A stretch of DNA of 64,000 nt. Origin: Paraphaeosphaeria minitans. Lineage: Eukaryota > Ascomycota > Dothideomycetes > Pleosporales > Didymosphaeriaceae. A program made the position numbers and the translations under genes. The notes below the pieces were generated by a model that was given only the letters and a program-made list of their open reading frames with translations, ran no database searches and was not told the origin of the DNA. This document shows positions 48,483 through 60,088 of the stretch, in pieces. Position 1 is the stretch's first letter, and the number at the start of each line of letters is the position of its first letter. The stretch covers positions 1,550,001 to 1,614,000 of the forward strand of contig WJXW01000004.1 of assembly GCA_015832175.1 (NCBI GenBank). The letters are read 5' to 3'.

Positions 48483-48713
48483 ATTATGTTATAGGTGCGT
48501 TTGCCTTAAGTAAGGAATATAAAAGAATAAGTTAAGTTCTCCTATCTAAAATCTATTATACAAATCCAACTACTCTAATTATCTATTAGGTCCCTTTCTG
48601 TCTTGTCTAGTTGGCGCTCTCTTTTTCCTGTTCCCTGATTAGCTATCTTAAACGACAGCTGATCGGCCCTATGTTTCTCTAATTCTCTATTATAGGCCAA
48701 CCTTTACACTACA
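48483..48713 (-). repeat. T LTR-right, 5' LTR of T2 (231 bp)
   Basis: attatgttatagg to ctttacactaca, followed by the target duplication gtatt. Confidence 0.93.
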
Positions 48714-48718
48714 GTATT

Positions 48719-50616
48719 CTTTAGAGCGCTATTAATATAGCGCTAGAATATAGTAGGTGCCCTAGTTAGTCTAAATAAAACTACTAACTACTTAAAGAGG
48801 CTAAACTAGGTATAGAATATAGTGTAGTGTTCTTCCCCCTTTATAACTTATAGCTTATAGAAGGTAGCGTAGATATTTATCTTTATAAACTAAGTAGCCT
48901 AAGAGAGGGTGCGTAGTGTCTTTTTAATAAGTAAGAGGAGGTATTAATTTAGCTTAGAGATTATATTAATTTCTTAATAGTTAACGTATAGGTGCTATTT
49001 CCTTTTAGACTTTAGGGCTAGAAGGACTAAAGCACCTACTAAGGAAGAGCTAGCTTATATCTAGCCCTTATTTATAAGTTCTATAAGTTAACGCTAGAGT
49101 TCTGCTAGCTAATCTCTAGACATACTATATAGCGGGCCCTAAGGTAGTCTTAGGAGGGAGCCGCTTAGGGTCTACTTTAAGTAGATATAGTAGTCTAACG
49201 TATCCTAGTATACTAGAAGGCTAGACACTTTAGTTTTATTAAAGATAGCAGTGTACTCTACTAGTTCTAAGGGGAGAGTTCTACTATTTTTAGTAAGGCC
49301 TAGCCCTACTATATTATAGGGGGGTAGGGATCCTACTATATAAGAAAGTGTTATTATAAGTATTTAGGTAATATCCTAGAGTAAAGTTAGGAATACTCCT
49401 TTCTAGTCTTTATCTAGAGTATTAAAAGGTGTCGCGTTGACCTTTTTATTTATAAGCGTAGCGAGGAGGCCCTACCTCTTTACTACTTAGGTATTAAGGG
49501 TAATAAGACCTCTAGCTACCCTAATTATAATTTTACTACTATAAACATCTACTACTACTTTAGACTTAGCTAGCTAGAGGGCCCCTAGGATTATATCCTA
49601 GTAGAGGTTAGGGATTATATAAGCGGAAAGGGTCTATTACTATCTAGATATATTATAAGGCACTACTACTATCTTTATAATAAAGGTCTATAGTAATAAC
49701 CTAGCGGCCTATTCTAGCTTCTAGACTAAAATTATAATACGCTGTAGTAAGAGTAAATCTACTAGTCTAGGGCTAATTACTATAAAGCATTTACACTTTA
49801 TATTAATTAGGGCCTCTATATACTATGTGCTATTAAGAAAGACGTAAAAGGTAGAGGTAGGCTTATTTATACCTACCTTAGCCTTAGCTACTCTAACTAT
49901 AGCAGCTTACCCTAATTATACCTTTATTAATACTGTCGCGCTTAGCCCCTACGTTAGCGCTAGACTAGGGGCTACTCTTTTCCTAACTAGATATTTGTCT
50001 TACTATACTAAGGTTAGGTTATAATTACCTAGAGTAAAATTATATTAAGGTAGGTTCTAGCTATATAGTTAGGCTTACTATAGTAAGTGTACACGCCTAT
50101 ATTCTAGTGTTACTAGAAGATATATTTAGGTATCTAGTTTAGGCGCTACTTGCCTGCCTTCCTACTAGCTTAGGGCTAGGTTAAGGTTAATGCTACTATA
50201 GGAGTTATATAGATATTGCTATTACTGTTTTTAGAAAGGGGCTAGCTACCTTTATAGGAGGTAGCTTAAATAGTAAGCTTATTTTCTAGGGCTTCTATTT
50301 TAAGGTCTACTATAATCTATAAAAACCTAGTAATAGCTGCGTTATAGTCCCCTTTAGGAACGTCGCAGTTAAAGGTAACTATATAGATATTACGCTAGAT
50401 TACATAGCGTAACTTACGTAGTTTTTTAGTGTTACTCTACTAGCTACTACCTGCCTCTACTAAGGTTTATTTAAAGCGGACGTAAAAGTTAGAGAAACTT
50501 TCTTTAGGGTTCTGCCTAATTATGTTAAAGCGTGCTTTAGTCTTCTACTAGGCGTGTTTGTTAGTGTACACAAAGGTAAGGTACTATATAAATATCTATA
50601 GGTTAAACTAGCTATC
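48719..50616 (-). pseudogene. Gypsy G2: RT N-terminal half, protease region, gag C-terminal part
   Basis: Minus strand. 48719-49500 gives the RT fingers and palm (P-F-G-L-T-x-A-P-x-T-F-Q-type block, IKKLI, YPLP region) that joins the catalytic YLDNV at 22440. 50250-50616 gives gag: KESFSNFYVRFK-TLVEAG, TKKLRKLRYVI and VTFNCDVPKGDYNAAITRFL. Gag is interrupted by H at the target ctatc and resumes at 57143. Confidence 0.82.
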
Positions 50617-50832
50617 TGTAAGGTCTAGTTATAGGCAATAGTACTTGCTTCACACTAGGAAGGATAGTGAAAGGATAACTCTAGTAATATTAATGAAATA
50701 ATACTTATCTTGTGTTAAGTTAACGCGTGGCGTAGGTTTTACGCAGCTAGCTCGCTTAGCGCACAGACCCTCTATAAGGCCTTAGCGCTAGATACTATAA
50801 CACCACAACAATATTATAATCTACCTGTTATA
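50617..50832 (-). repeat. 3' LTR of H (216 bp)
   Basis: Plus-strand reading tgtaaggtctag to cctgttata, 216 bp, equal to the partner at 56922. Confidence 0.95.
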
Positions 50833-51177
50833 GAACCTCCCCCTCTAGCTACAGCCCTCTATAGTATACTATAGCCTTAATAAAAACCTTACCCTATAGG
50901 AAAAGAAAAGAGTGTCTATAAAGGTGCGTATTATATACGTAATAGTAGCACGTCGCAAGTAAATAGCGCATATTATAAATGCATTACGTGTATTATTTAT
51001 TATAAGGCTCCTACGCCTTCTGTTTACTATAGCCTCTTGTAATATAGAGTAATAGGGCTATATAGTGTTAATATTATTTTAGTCTTTGTGTGTTCTCTAC
51101 CTATATAACATATATATAACTTATTCTTAGCATAGATAAAGCGCTTAATCTTTAAATAACCCCCTTAATTACCTAAA

Positions 51178-51880
51178 ATGCTATACTACCTAGTACCTAA
51201 ATATATTAAGAAGTCTAATCTCTATAATACTGTCGCCTTTGCGTTTAGTAGAGATACTAAGTGTATAGACTATAACATAGTGCTTATAACTTATATATAC
51301 TACGCGTAGAACTTAGTAAAGCTCCTTAAGAACTATACTAAAAATAATAATAAGCGCTATAACTATTATATTAAAGGCAATCGTAGAGAGTGTAACTTAG
51401 TATATCTAGAGTTACACGTTATATATGCGCTTTAGCTAATACTTACAGGTACTAAAGGCGATAAATAGGCGCCTTAATCGCCTATACGCCTTTTATAACT
51501 ACTACTATATTGCAATTATAGAGACCCTAAGTAAGTAGTGTAAAATAAATAAGCGTGTAAAGGTAGTAGGCCTAAAACTAGCTTATTACTAGAAGTAATT
51601 TAACTTAGAGCTAGCTAACTGCTAGTATATTATAGCTCGTGTTAGTATACTTATAGGTGTGGTAACTTAGGTGCCTACTACTAGCCCTTAGTATCTAGGC
51701 TTAATCCTAGTAGAGCAGCGTTAGATTACTAATACTTTTAAGATAGTTATTCCTTTTATATAGTAGATAGTAAGTTCGCACCTTTCCTGCACTTAAAACG
51801 CATACTAATAACTTATTTTAGGTTAATCTAGTGTCTGCTTCTTGCCGTAATAAGGGCAACTTAGATAATAGCAATAAAAA
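51178..51880 (+). pseudogene. Antisense ORF of H, about 230 codons, unknown protein
   Basis: Opposite strand to gag-pol, between chromodomain and 3' LTR. From ATG at 51178: MLYYLVPKYIKKSNLYNTVA, then FSRDTKCIDYNIVLITYIYY, NLVKLLKNYTKNNNKRYNYY, NRRECNLVYLELHVIYAL, later YRCGNLGAYY and SRLNPS. Only TAG/TAA interrupt it; no TGA was seen. It reads further, less clearly, towards 51930. It shows no similarity that I can see to the G1 or T antisense ORFs. Scattered Cys and Tyr could hide a metal-binding site after RIP. Family not recognised. Confidence 0.62.
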
Positions 51881-52099
51881 GAGTAGGGAGGAGGTTACTA
51901 TTAGAGGTGTAGTAGGTAAGAATAGTAAGGATAGTAAGGATAATAAAGATAATAAGTAGTAGGGGCGTAGGCAGCGCGTAGTTTAGTTAGATTACTTCTT
52001 AGAAGCTAGCCTATAGCCTTAAGTAAATACCCCTAATAAGCTATAAGTGCTCCCTAAGCTATAGTGCTTTATAATAATATACGTTATATCTACGTTCTA

Positions 52100-55000
52100 T
52101 ATACTCTTATTATATTCTTTACCTCTTTTTTATATACGCAGCTCTTTTTCCTTTAAAGGTTTAGACTAGGTTATTTATATCTTTAAAGTCTAACTCTAGA
52201 ATCTAGGTGTTTTAAGTCTTATTATAGCCTTTCTAGCAGAGTAGGTATTGCTTTTACCTCTTTCTTATTCGCTTAGCTAGGATTTCTTCTACTTTCTAGG
52301 CTTCTCTTTTTTTAGGTATAACCTCTAGTAGCTAGGTGTTAATATCTTCTACTCCTAGCCTTAGTTTCTATTGTTTAAGAAGGGAAATATAAAACACGTT
52401 ATAAATATAATAGTGTAGTAGGAAGAGTAGGTAGTATACCTATATTCTAACTACGTTCTACACTTAGAAGGGCCTAATAAATTTTCCTAATAGCTTTTTA
52501 CTTAGTTATTAAAGTATGTGTATATTTTTTATACTAAGTAGGACTAAGTTACCTCTCTAGAATAACTCTTACTTATGCTTTTTATTATAGTACTAGCTCT
52601 AATACTCTTGTGCTAAGCGTAGGTATTCTATAAGCAATGCGTGTACGCTGTGTATATATTTTACTCTCTTAACTGTATCTAGTAGCTCTCCCTTTAGCCT
52701 ACTGTCTATAGAAGGCGTAGTAAGGATAGGGTGCTTACTATATACTGTATAGAAAGGCGTTGTTTTTGTTAAATTGTGGATAGAGTTGTTATATGTAAAT
52801 TAAGCTATTAAGAGCAGTTTAACCTAGTTTATTTATAGAGGTGTAACAAATATATAAAGGTATTATTTAAGCGTCTAATTCTGGCGCTCTGTTTGCCTGT
52901 CTATTTAGGGGTAGAAAGCAGTGCTAAGCCTACGCTTTACCTGTAGTTAGTAGCATATTTCTGCCTAAAAAGCGGAGGTGAAGGTAGAGCCCCTATTAGA
53001 TATAATACCTTTCTAAATACTAAACTTTAAGATAACTTTTTAGAAGTAGGCTTCTATAAATTCCTTTATATCTTATATTTTCTGTGTAGGGATATAGATA
53101 GCTATCTTAGAGAAGCAGCATATAATTATAAGAATTATATTAAAAGCGCAGCTGCCTTAATTCTTTACTAGTAGGAATCTAGTTATAAAGTCTAGTAAGA
53201 CTTCCTTAAAGATATCCTTTAGTGTTAGAAAACGTAATAGCTAGCTATACTTACTATGCCTTAGAGCTTTACTCCTTTAGTAAATAGCATAAGTCTTTAC
53301 GTACTTCTAAACATCTTAACTTATAAAAGGCTAATAGTAGGTCCTCTTAATAGCCTTAAGCGTTCTACGTGCGCTAAAGTGGCCTGCTATATACGTGTTA
53401 TAGTGCTAGAACAAAATCTCTTACCTAATTGCTAGTTTATCTAGGATATATAATCTACTATTATACCTTAGGACTTCTATTTTATTAAGGCGCTATACTT
53501 ACGCTTTACTACTACTTTAAGTGCTTCTCTTACGCCTTAAGCTAGCAATACGCTTAATAGTAAAGGCGTCCCTTTGCTAAAGCTACTAAACTTTAATAAT
53601 AAGGTTAGACTCTTTTATTATAGGTTTACTACTAACTAATACTTTAGCTAGTAAGCGTAGTACGTATAGCGTATACACTATAGCACTAGTAGTAGGGACC
53701 TTTATAGCTCTATAAATATTAGTAACATACGTCTTACATACGCCTAATAAGCTTGGCTTATTTATAGATCTACTTACTCTACTATGCTTAGTCCTCTATA
53801 GTATTTTGTTCTGTAGGGTAGGTAATAAATAGGTTAATAATAGGTTCTCCTATACGTAATCTACCCTTCTTAATAGTCTATCTACTAGGTTTATTTTCTC
53901 TAGGCGGTGTTTTACTTTAAAATTAAAAGCTACTAGATACATCGCCTATTATACTTATTATAGGTTTAGCTTCTGTACAGCGCGCATACTATATAAGTTA
54001 TTATAGTTACTTAGTACTTAAATTGTGTACTGCGTGCTATCTAAATAATGTCTCTATTGCTTAAAACAGTAGATAATAGTAAGGAGCTTAAAGTTATATA
54101 CTTTATAATTTAGCTCTACTGCTTAAAGTTTTCTTAACACAAAAGTAACTAGGTGCTACTTTTAGTCCTTAAATAGCTGTGAAAAGATACTATATATTAT
54201 AAAAGTAGATATATTAGTCTCTAATTAGATTAGTAGCGCAGGGTTAAAGTAGCGTAGAATAGGCGTACTTAAGAAGCGCGTTTTAAGCATTTTAAAAGTA
54301 TTATTAGCTTCTACTAACTATTAGAATACTTAGTTCTTCTTAAGTAGGTCTAAGAGAGGAGTAGTTTCTTGTGTATATGCCTTAATAAATTGCCTATAAA
54401 AGTTTATAAAGCCTAGAAATAACTAGAGCTCTTAGATGCTAGTTAGCTATAGCTATTCTATAATAGTTGCCGTGCGTATAGGATTAGCGCGGATTCTTTA
54501 CGTAGTTATAATAAAACTAAAGAAGTAGACTTCGCCTAAGACAAATATACACTTAGTTAAATTAATAAAAAGTTTAGCCTTACATAGTAATTTAAGCACA
54601 GCGTAGATAGCACGCTAATAAAGCGTAAGATTCTTATTATAGGTATAGATAAGTATATTATCTAGGTATATAATATATATATAATCTAGGTGTAGTGCTA
54701 GTGCTTTATTAATATATGCCTAGAAGCTTACAGAGGCATTAGTTAAGGTAAATAGCATTACTAAGTATTTAAAGTAGCTATAGCGAGTTTAGAATGCGGT
54801 TTTTTACTTGTCTTCTACCTAAATCTAAATTCTATAGTAGGCGTTACAAAGATTAAGGGTTATATAATAGTATACGCCTAATAGGCGGTTAAGCGTCTCT
54901 TTAACTAAAAGTAGTAGGTAATAATCCTTAATAGTAATCACGTTAAGGCCCTAATAATTTACGCAAAGCTATAGTGTACTATCTTTTTTAGGGGCGAATA

Positions 55001-55600
55001 GAATTAGTGCTCTAGCTAGGCTAGTGCTATACCTAATCTATCCCTTTTTTAAGGTATTTTCTAGATACTCCTAAAGTACTTTAAGCTCCCGCTCTAAGAG
55101 ATTGTAAAGTAGTCTATAAGGAGGTTCCTTTCCTTCTATAATAGGGATAGCATAATTAGACTCTTTAAAATTTAGTAGGGTAGACGCTACTTTTTTATTA
55201 AATACGTTACTATATTCGCGTAATATATTAAGAATGCGTAGTACTTACACTACGTATACTTTATTAATACACACTAGGTGCTCTAAGCTTACACTAGTTA
55301 TCTATAAGACCCCTAAAAAAAAAATCTAAGCTAGTATACTCTATGTTATCTTTAAAGTCCCTTATAGTAATAAGCTATATTAAAGCTGTAGTATAGCCCT
55401 AGCGCTATATTTATAAGCCGTAATTAAAGTAGATATTGCCTTCTTATAGGAAGGGGTTACTAAGTAGGAGAGGGATCCCTTCCTTATTAACGCTATAGAT
55501 AGTAGTCTTTGTCCTACGCTCTACCCCTATATTGTCTATAATATGTACCTAGAGCGTATAGGCAGCGTAGGTACTTTACCTTTAGGCCTTAATCTATTCT
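52100..55600 (-). pseudogene. pol: H pol: protease, RT, RNase H, integrase, chromodomain
   Basis: RT: DKQKTAFQTRYSYFKYLV, then YLDNILIY at about 54645-54668 (catalytic YLDDI with one Asp changed), then LFLGFINFYRQFIKAY. Integrase: DFITRFLL (53181-53192 marks DFIT) with IILIIICCFSKIAIYIP, and a second-Asp motif ISNRGSTFTSAF near 52990-53010. A chromodomain-like end lies at about 52160-52330 (VEEILAKRIRKR, KGYNKT). Stops are TAA/TAG. Confidence 0.88.
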
Positions 55601-55649
55601 AGTTTAAGGAGCTTAGCCCCTTTAATAGGCTTTAGATTTATTTTAATAG

Positions 55650-56880
55650 CGATAATCTAGCTAATTAGGCTAATATTAGCCTATAGGTTAAGAATTGTTT
55701 AGAGTTCCCTCTCTAGACCTATATCTCTAGCTGCGCTACACGTGCGCTTTATACCTAGTAAGATATAAATTAGTAGGCGCCTTACTATACCTAGATTATA
55801 GGTAAGGCTTAGCCTTTTCCTGTATAGTTTACTTATATAAGAATCTAGTTAGAATTACTACCTTTATATTTATTAGTATAGTAGCTAGTTTTATAGCACT
55901 TATAGTAAGTAACATTTTTCTTATCTTAGGTCTTACTATTGCCTTTAGATATTTAGCGGTTTAGCGTAGTATCTTTAGATTTCTTTAATATATAACGTAG
56001 GCTTAACTTCTATATTATAGGTACGCAGCGTAAGTTTCGCTTAAGCGTAGAGCCTAAAGTAATAAGGTCTTCCCTAGTTATAGGCACCTAATAGTAGTTA
56101 GTAATAGCCTTCTATAGCTTAGGTTTAAGCTTAGAGAAAAAGTGCTACACCCTTTACTCTTTAGTATAAAGTGTAAGTTAATTTTTAAGAACATTAAGGT
56201 AGGTTATAAAAGAGTAAATAGTTTAGTCTCTTTACTATATTACCTAAGCATGCACTATAGCTACTTCTAGACTATAATTTACTAGGTCTAAAAGTAAGTT
56301 AAGTATATACTACTTAAAGTACTTCTAGGTAGATATTTCTCTTTTAGCTTTAAAAGTGCGCTTATAGTGTGTATACTATAGTTCTTTTAGGTCGCCTATA
56401 AGGTACTATATTACCTAGATAACCTTATCTCTATTCTACACAAATTCTTATAGTAAGAGGTAAAAGGCCACCTTATAAAAATAGAAGAATTTGTAATGCT
56501 TCTTAAGATTCTTACCTCTATATTTAGTAGGGTCTTTAAGTTAAAGCGTACACTTAATATATATTACTATATACGCTATAGGCGCGTCCTACTTATATAT
56601 ATTAGTAGATAGGATTTTAATATTCTTAGTAGTAGCTACTACGCTAGGGGTTTAGCTTATACTTTTAAGTTAGGAGATTTTGTTTTTTAAGGTATAAAGT
56701 TAATATATAGCGCAAAGCTTATTATACTTCTTTTTAGTAACTAGAATATACTACTTAAGTATTAAAAGTAGGCTTAAGTTATACGTTGCTAGCTCTCCTC
56801 CTATATACTAGATAAGAGGGTCTTCGCTGCCTTTAGGGGCTTTAGGTAACATCTGCCCCCTACTAGTAGCTTATATAACT
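55650..56880 (-). pseudogene. gag: H gag with zinc knuckle (broken)
   Basis: The knuckle at about 55862-55914 reads YYKCYKTSYYTNKY, i.e. CX2CX4HX4C with first Cys, His and last Cys changed to Tyr by RIP. The remaining gag lies between the knuckle and the 5' LTR. Start not resolved. Confidence 0.75.
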
Positions 56881-56921
56881 CTAGGAGCTATCTTTAGACT
56901 GTTATAGATAAAGTATTATTA

Positions 56922-57137
56922 TATAAAGTCTAGTTATAGGCAATAGTACTTGCTTCACACTAGGAAGAATAGTAAAAGGATAACTCTAGTAATATTAATA
57001 GAATAATACTTGTCTTGTATTAAGTTAACGTGCGGCGCAGGTTTTGCGCAGCTAGCTTACTTAGCGCACAGACCCTCTATAAGGCCTTGGCGCTAGATAC
57101 CACAACACCACAATAATATCGTGATCTACCCGTTACA
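56922..57137 (-). repeat. 5' LTR of H (216 bp)
   Basis: Plus-strand reading tataaagtctag to acccgttaca, less mutated at its right end than the 3' LTR. Confidence 0.95.
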
Positions 57138-57142
57138 CTATC

Positions 57143-57830
57143 TGCCCCCCTAGCTTAGTAGAAGGCCGCTACTGTGTTTTAAGGACTGTTGTCTAGACAG
57201 TTCTATATTAGCGCCTATTCTTTCTAGGGGGAGCTAATAAACTACTTATTAGCCTAGAGCTTATAATCTATTATAACCTTCTAGGCCCTAAACTAGGCCT
57301 TTAAGCCCTTAAACTTAGTTAGGCTTAAGAGTAGTTTACGCTGCAGGATTAGCTAGTCTATACTAGTAAATAGGGATCTACCCCCTATAGTAGAGGTGGA
57401 CAGGCCTAGGGCAGTGCTAGTATAGGCCTATTAGCGTATAAAGAGCTTACGCAGCTCTTTATTCTAGAGTTATAGTGTTTATATAATAAAGTAGTCTTTA
57501 TTTTTAGTAGTAATTAAGTTCTATAGTTGTTCTACTAACTTAGCGATATTAGAGGCATCTATTAGTAAGTTATTCTAGACTTTATTATATTTCTTTGTTC
57601 CTTTAAACGACTCTTTTCTAGAAGACCTAGAATATAATATTATAGGCTAGCCTTAGAGAGTGAATAGAACTGTAAGTGCTAAATATAAAGGATGAATTCT
57701 AGGTATTAAGTCTCTATAGGGGGGGGTGCCGCTTATAAAAAGAGTTTTCCTTAGTGGGTCCACTTCTTTAGGGTAGTTCCTTTCCTTAAGATCCTTCTAA
57801 AGGCTAGGGCATAGCCCTAGCCCATCACAG
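57143..57830 (-). pseudogene. gag: Gypsy G2 gag, N-terminal part
   Basis: The minus frame reads LALTVLFTL, then RKESFKGTKKYNKV-NNLLIDA, then IAKLVEQL, NLITTKNKDYFII, NKELRKLFIR, STALGLSTSTIGGRSLFTSI. After removal of H it continues in frame into 50616. A second frame near 57700-57828 (CDGLGLCPSL, KERNYPKEVDPLRKTLFISG) may be its beginning, after a frameshift. No LTR of G2 is seen at this end: the next sequence is the polypurine-like tract and LTR at 57847. Confidence 0.7.
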
Positions 57831-57846
57831 AAAGAGAGGGGATAAT

Positions 57847-58261
57847 ATTAGGATCTAAAATCTATATAATAGCGGGAAGCTAGTTTTGTACATAGTAAGC
57901 GCATAGTAAGAATTAAGTAGGGATTTAATGCTAGCTACGCCTTAAATAAAGAAGTTATGTAACTACTCTCTATAGAGCGCTTAATTGCTCTATACTAGAG
58001 CATAATATACATAACCGCTCTCTATAGAGCGCTCCCTATAGAGCGGCCTTTCCTTAGTATATAGGAACGTAAGGATAGGCTCTCTATACTTGTGTTTAAT
58101 CTGTTTATTAATCTATTGTTTAGATTCTAGTAGACTAAATTGTTGACTTATTATACTTTGCAAGATACTATTATATTAATAAGACCTTTTACCTTCTGTA
58201 AGTACTCCTGCCCAAGAACCAACCTTAACCCTTTAGGACTAGCTACCCTCTTGGATTTAAC
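57847..58261 (+). repeat. LTR of a third G1-related type (415 bp)
   Basis: tattaggatct to tttaaca. The last ~225 bp match the G1p and G1m LTRs; the first part is different and contains repeated ctctatagag palindromes (about 57970-58045). It is preceded by agagaggggataa, which resembles the polypurine tract of G1p, so it looks like the 3' LTR of a plus-strand element. No 5-bp direct repeat joins its two immediate flanks (gataa and gtaat), arguing against a simple solo LTR. Confidence 0.8.
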
Positions 58262-59740
58262 AGTAATATAAGTTTAAAATTATCTATATAGCTAGAAAGG
58301 AAAATAGTAGAGTAAACGCTCTTAGCTAATAAAGTAATCTAGTAGGAGAAAAAGTAAAAACCTTCTCTATAATCCTTTGTAAAGCTAAAGATAGATCTCT
58401 AGAACTAACAGTAGAACTGAATTAACTTTTAGTAATTAACTAAGAAGTTCTAGAACACTTATAGAATAAGATTATCTAATAATACTATAATAACCCTATG
58501 TACAGACACCTAGGTATTACAAAAATAATAGAACTTATCTAAAGGAACTACACCTTTAAAGGAATTAAAGAAGCTGTAATAACTTATATCTATAAATATA
58601 TATAATACTAAAGAAACAAATACAGCACATACCTTAAATATAAAGAGATATAAGTAATTAGAATACTAATAGCACTATAGAAAGACATCGCTATGGATTT
58701 TATTACAGGAATTCTAAACTCTAAGGATTTAACAATAGGAATTAAATACAATAGTATACTAGTAGCAGTCTACTAACTAACTAAGGATATTAAGCTTATT
58801 CTATACCTTAAGAGAATAAGAGTAAAAGAACTCACTTTTCTTATCCTAGACTAACTAATTAGATATCACGAAATCCTAAAAATAATTATTAGCGACAGAG
58901 ATAAGGTCTTTACGTTAAATTACTAGACAACGCTTATAGCCCTACTTAGAATAAAATAAAAGCTATTAACAGCTTACTATCTATAAATAGATAGATAGAC
59001 AGAACGTATAAACTAAACTACAGAAACGTACCTACGTATCTACTGTAATAGTTAGAAGAATAACTAGGTTTTATTACTACTTATAGCATAGTTAGCCTAT
59101 AATAATAAAGTATTAGTAGTATTAGGACATACACTATTCTATGTAAACTATAGAAGACACCTACATCTCTTTAATTAACAATTTCCTACAACAATTAAAG
59201 CAAAAGAAGCTATAGATATAGTAGAAAATATAAAGAAAATACACTAATAACTCTAAAAAAACCTTAAAAAAGCTTAGCAGTAATTAATTTTATACTAAAA
59301 CTAAAAACGAAAAATAGCACCTTAGCTAAAGAAGGGGGATAAAGTATATCTACTTATAAAGGACCTTTAAACTTAGAAGAAAAAACACAAGAAACTAGAT
59401 TATATTAAGATTAGACTATTTTACGTTTCTAAGCAAATATTACTAGTAAACTATAAGTTAGAACTACCGCTAGACGTAAAGATACACCTAGTATTCCACG
59501 TATTACTACTAGAACTAGCAGACTCTAATATACTAGTTAAGACTACCTTCTATTACTAGACTAAAAAGGAGAACAAATTTAAAGTTAAAAGAATTCTAGA
59601 TTATAATTAGAAAAACAACACATACCTTATTAAGTAGAAAAGTTACCTATGTAGCGAAAACACTTAGAAACTAGAGAACTACCTAGAAAATTATTAATAA
59701 AAAATTAGAGAATTTTACTAACAACCTACGCAGTATAATA
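58262..59740 (+). pseudogene. pol: G1 pol fragment: end of RNase H, integrase, chromodomain
   Basis: Starts inside the region equivalent to about 41027 of G1p. Integrase is very legible: MDFITGILNSKDLTIG (first Asp), IISDRDKVFT (second Asp), TERINQTTETYLR (Glu), and a chromodomain-like end (NTYLIKWKSYLCSENT). Cut on the left by the LTR at 57847. Closest to G1m in its 3' end. Confidence 0.88.
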
Positions 59741-60085
59741 TTATTCTTACCTAAAATAGTAAAGGCACTAGATTATCCTAAAACTCTAATAGGAAATTCT
59801 TAAAAGCGCTCTATATCGCAGGAGATAATAAAGAACGTAAAGGGGTCTTATTAACTACTAGATTAACAGCCTTATAAGTCTTAGCCTCTTTAATATTTTT
59901 CTCCTTAACTACTATCGCATTTTTAGTACACTTATTTAATAAATCTATTTACTAATATAACTTATTTTTGCATATATATGTAACACCTAATTTCTCTAAC
60001 GCCTCCTTATAGGCCTTAAACGTAGCCTTCTACGTTTCTTTTAACTCTTTTATCTATATACGTAACTTCTCTTTCTTTATAAGTA
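59740..60085 (-). pseudogene. Antisense ORF fragment, G1m type
   Basis: The minus strand gives IKELKETQKATFKAYKEALE, then IDLLNKCTKNAIVVKEKNIK, then NLVVNKTPLRSLLSPAIQ, all collinear with the antisense ORF at 7984-8600. Its N-terminal Cys region is missing: similarity ends near 60085 where CP1 begins. Confidence 0.72.
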
Positions 60086-60088
60086 AAC

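Larger units (their letters stand above)
22482..48713 (-). mobile_element. Head-to-tail dimer of gypsy element 'T' (T1 and T2)
   Basis: Layout on the plus strand: LTR-a, 206-bp unit, LTR-b, 206-bp unit, T1 interior, LTR-mid, T2 interior, LTR-right. All four LTRs are 231 bp. One target duplication gtatt flanks the whole array (22477-22481 and 48714-48718). T1 and T2 interiors are collinear and of nearly equal length once the nested elements are removed (about 8.9 and 9.0 kb). Transcription is leftward: gag, protease, RT, RNase H, integrase. Polypurine tracts (agaagagagggaggaaaa on the minus strand) abut LTR-a and LTR-b, confirming the 3' end. It interrupts the RT of G2. Confidence 0.9.
50617..57137 (-). 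mobile_element. Ty3/gypsy chromovirus 'H' (6521 bp)
   Basis: Two 216-bp LTRs (50617-50832 and 56922-57137), target duplication ctatc (50612-50616 and 57138-57142), and a polypurine tract on the minus strand next to the left LTR (agagggggaggttc). Order on the minus strand: gag with zinc knuckle, RT, integrase, chromodomain, then an ORF on the opposite strand. Inserted within the gag of G2. Confidence 0.94.

Noticed and set aside
57847..58261. Simple solo LTR
   Set aside because: No direct repeat joins gataa on the left and gtaat on the right, and a polypurine-like tract precedes it.
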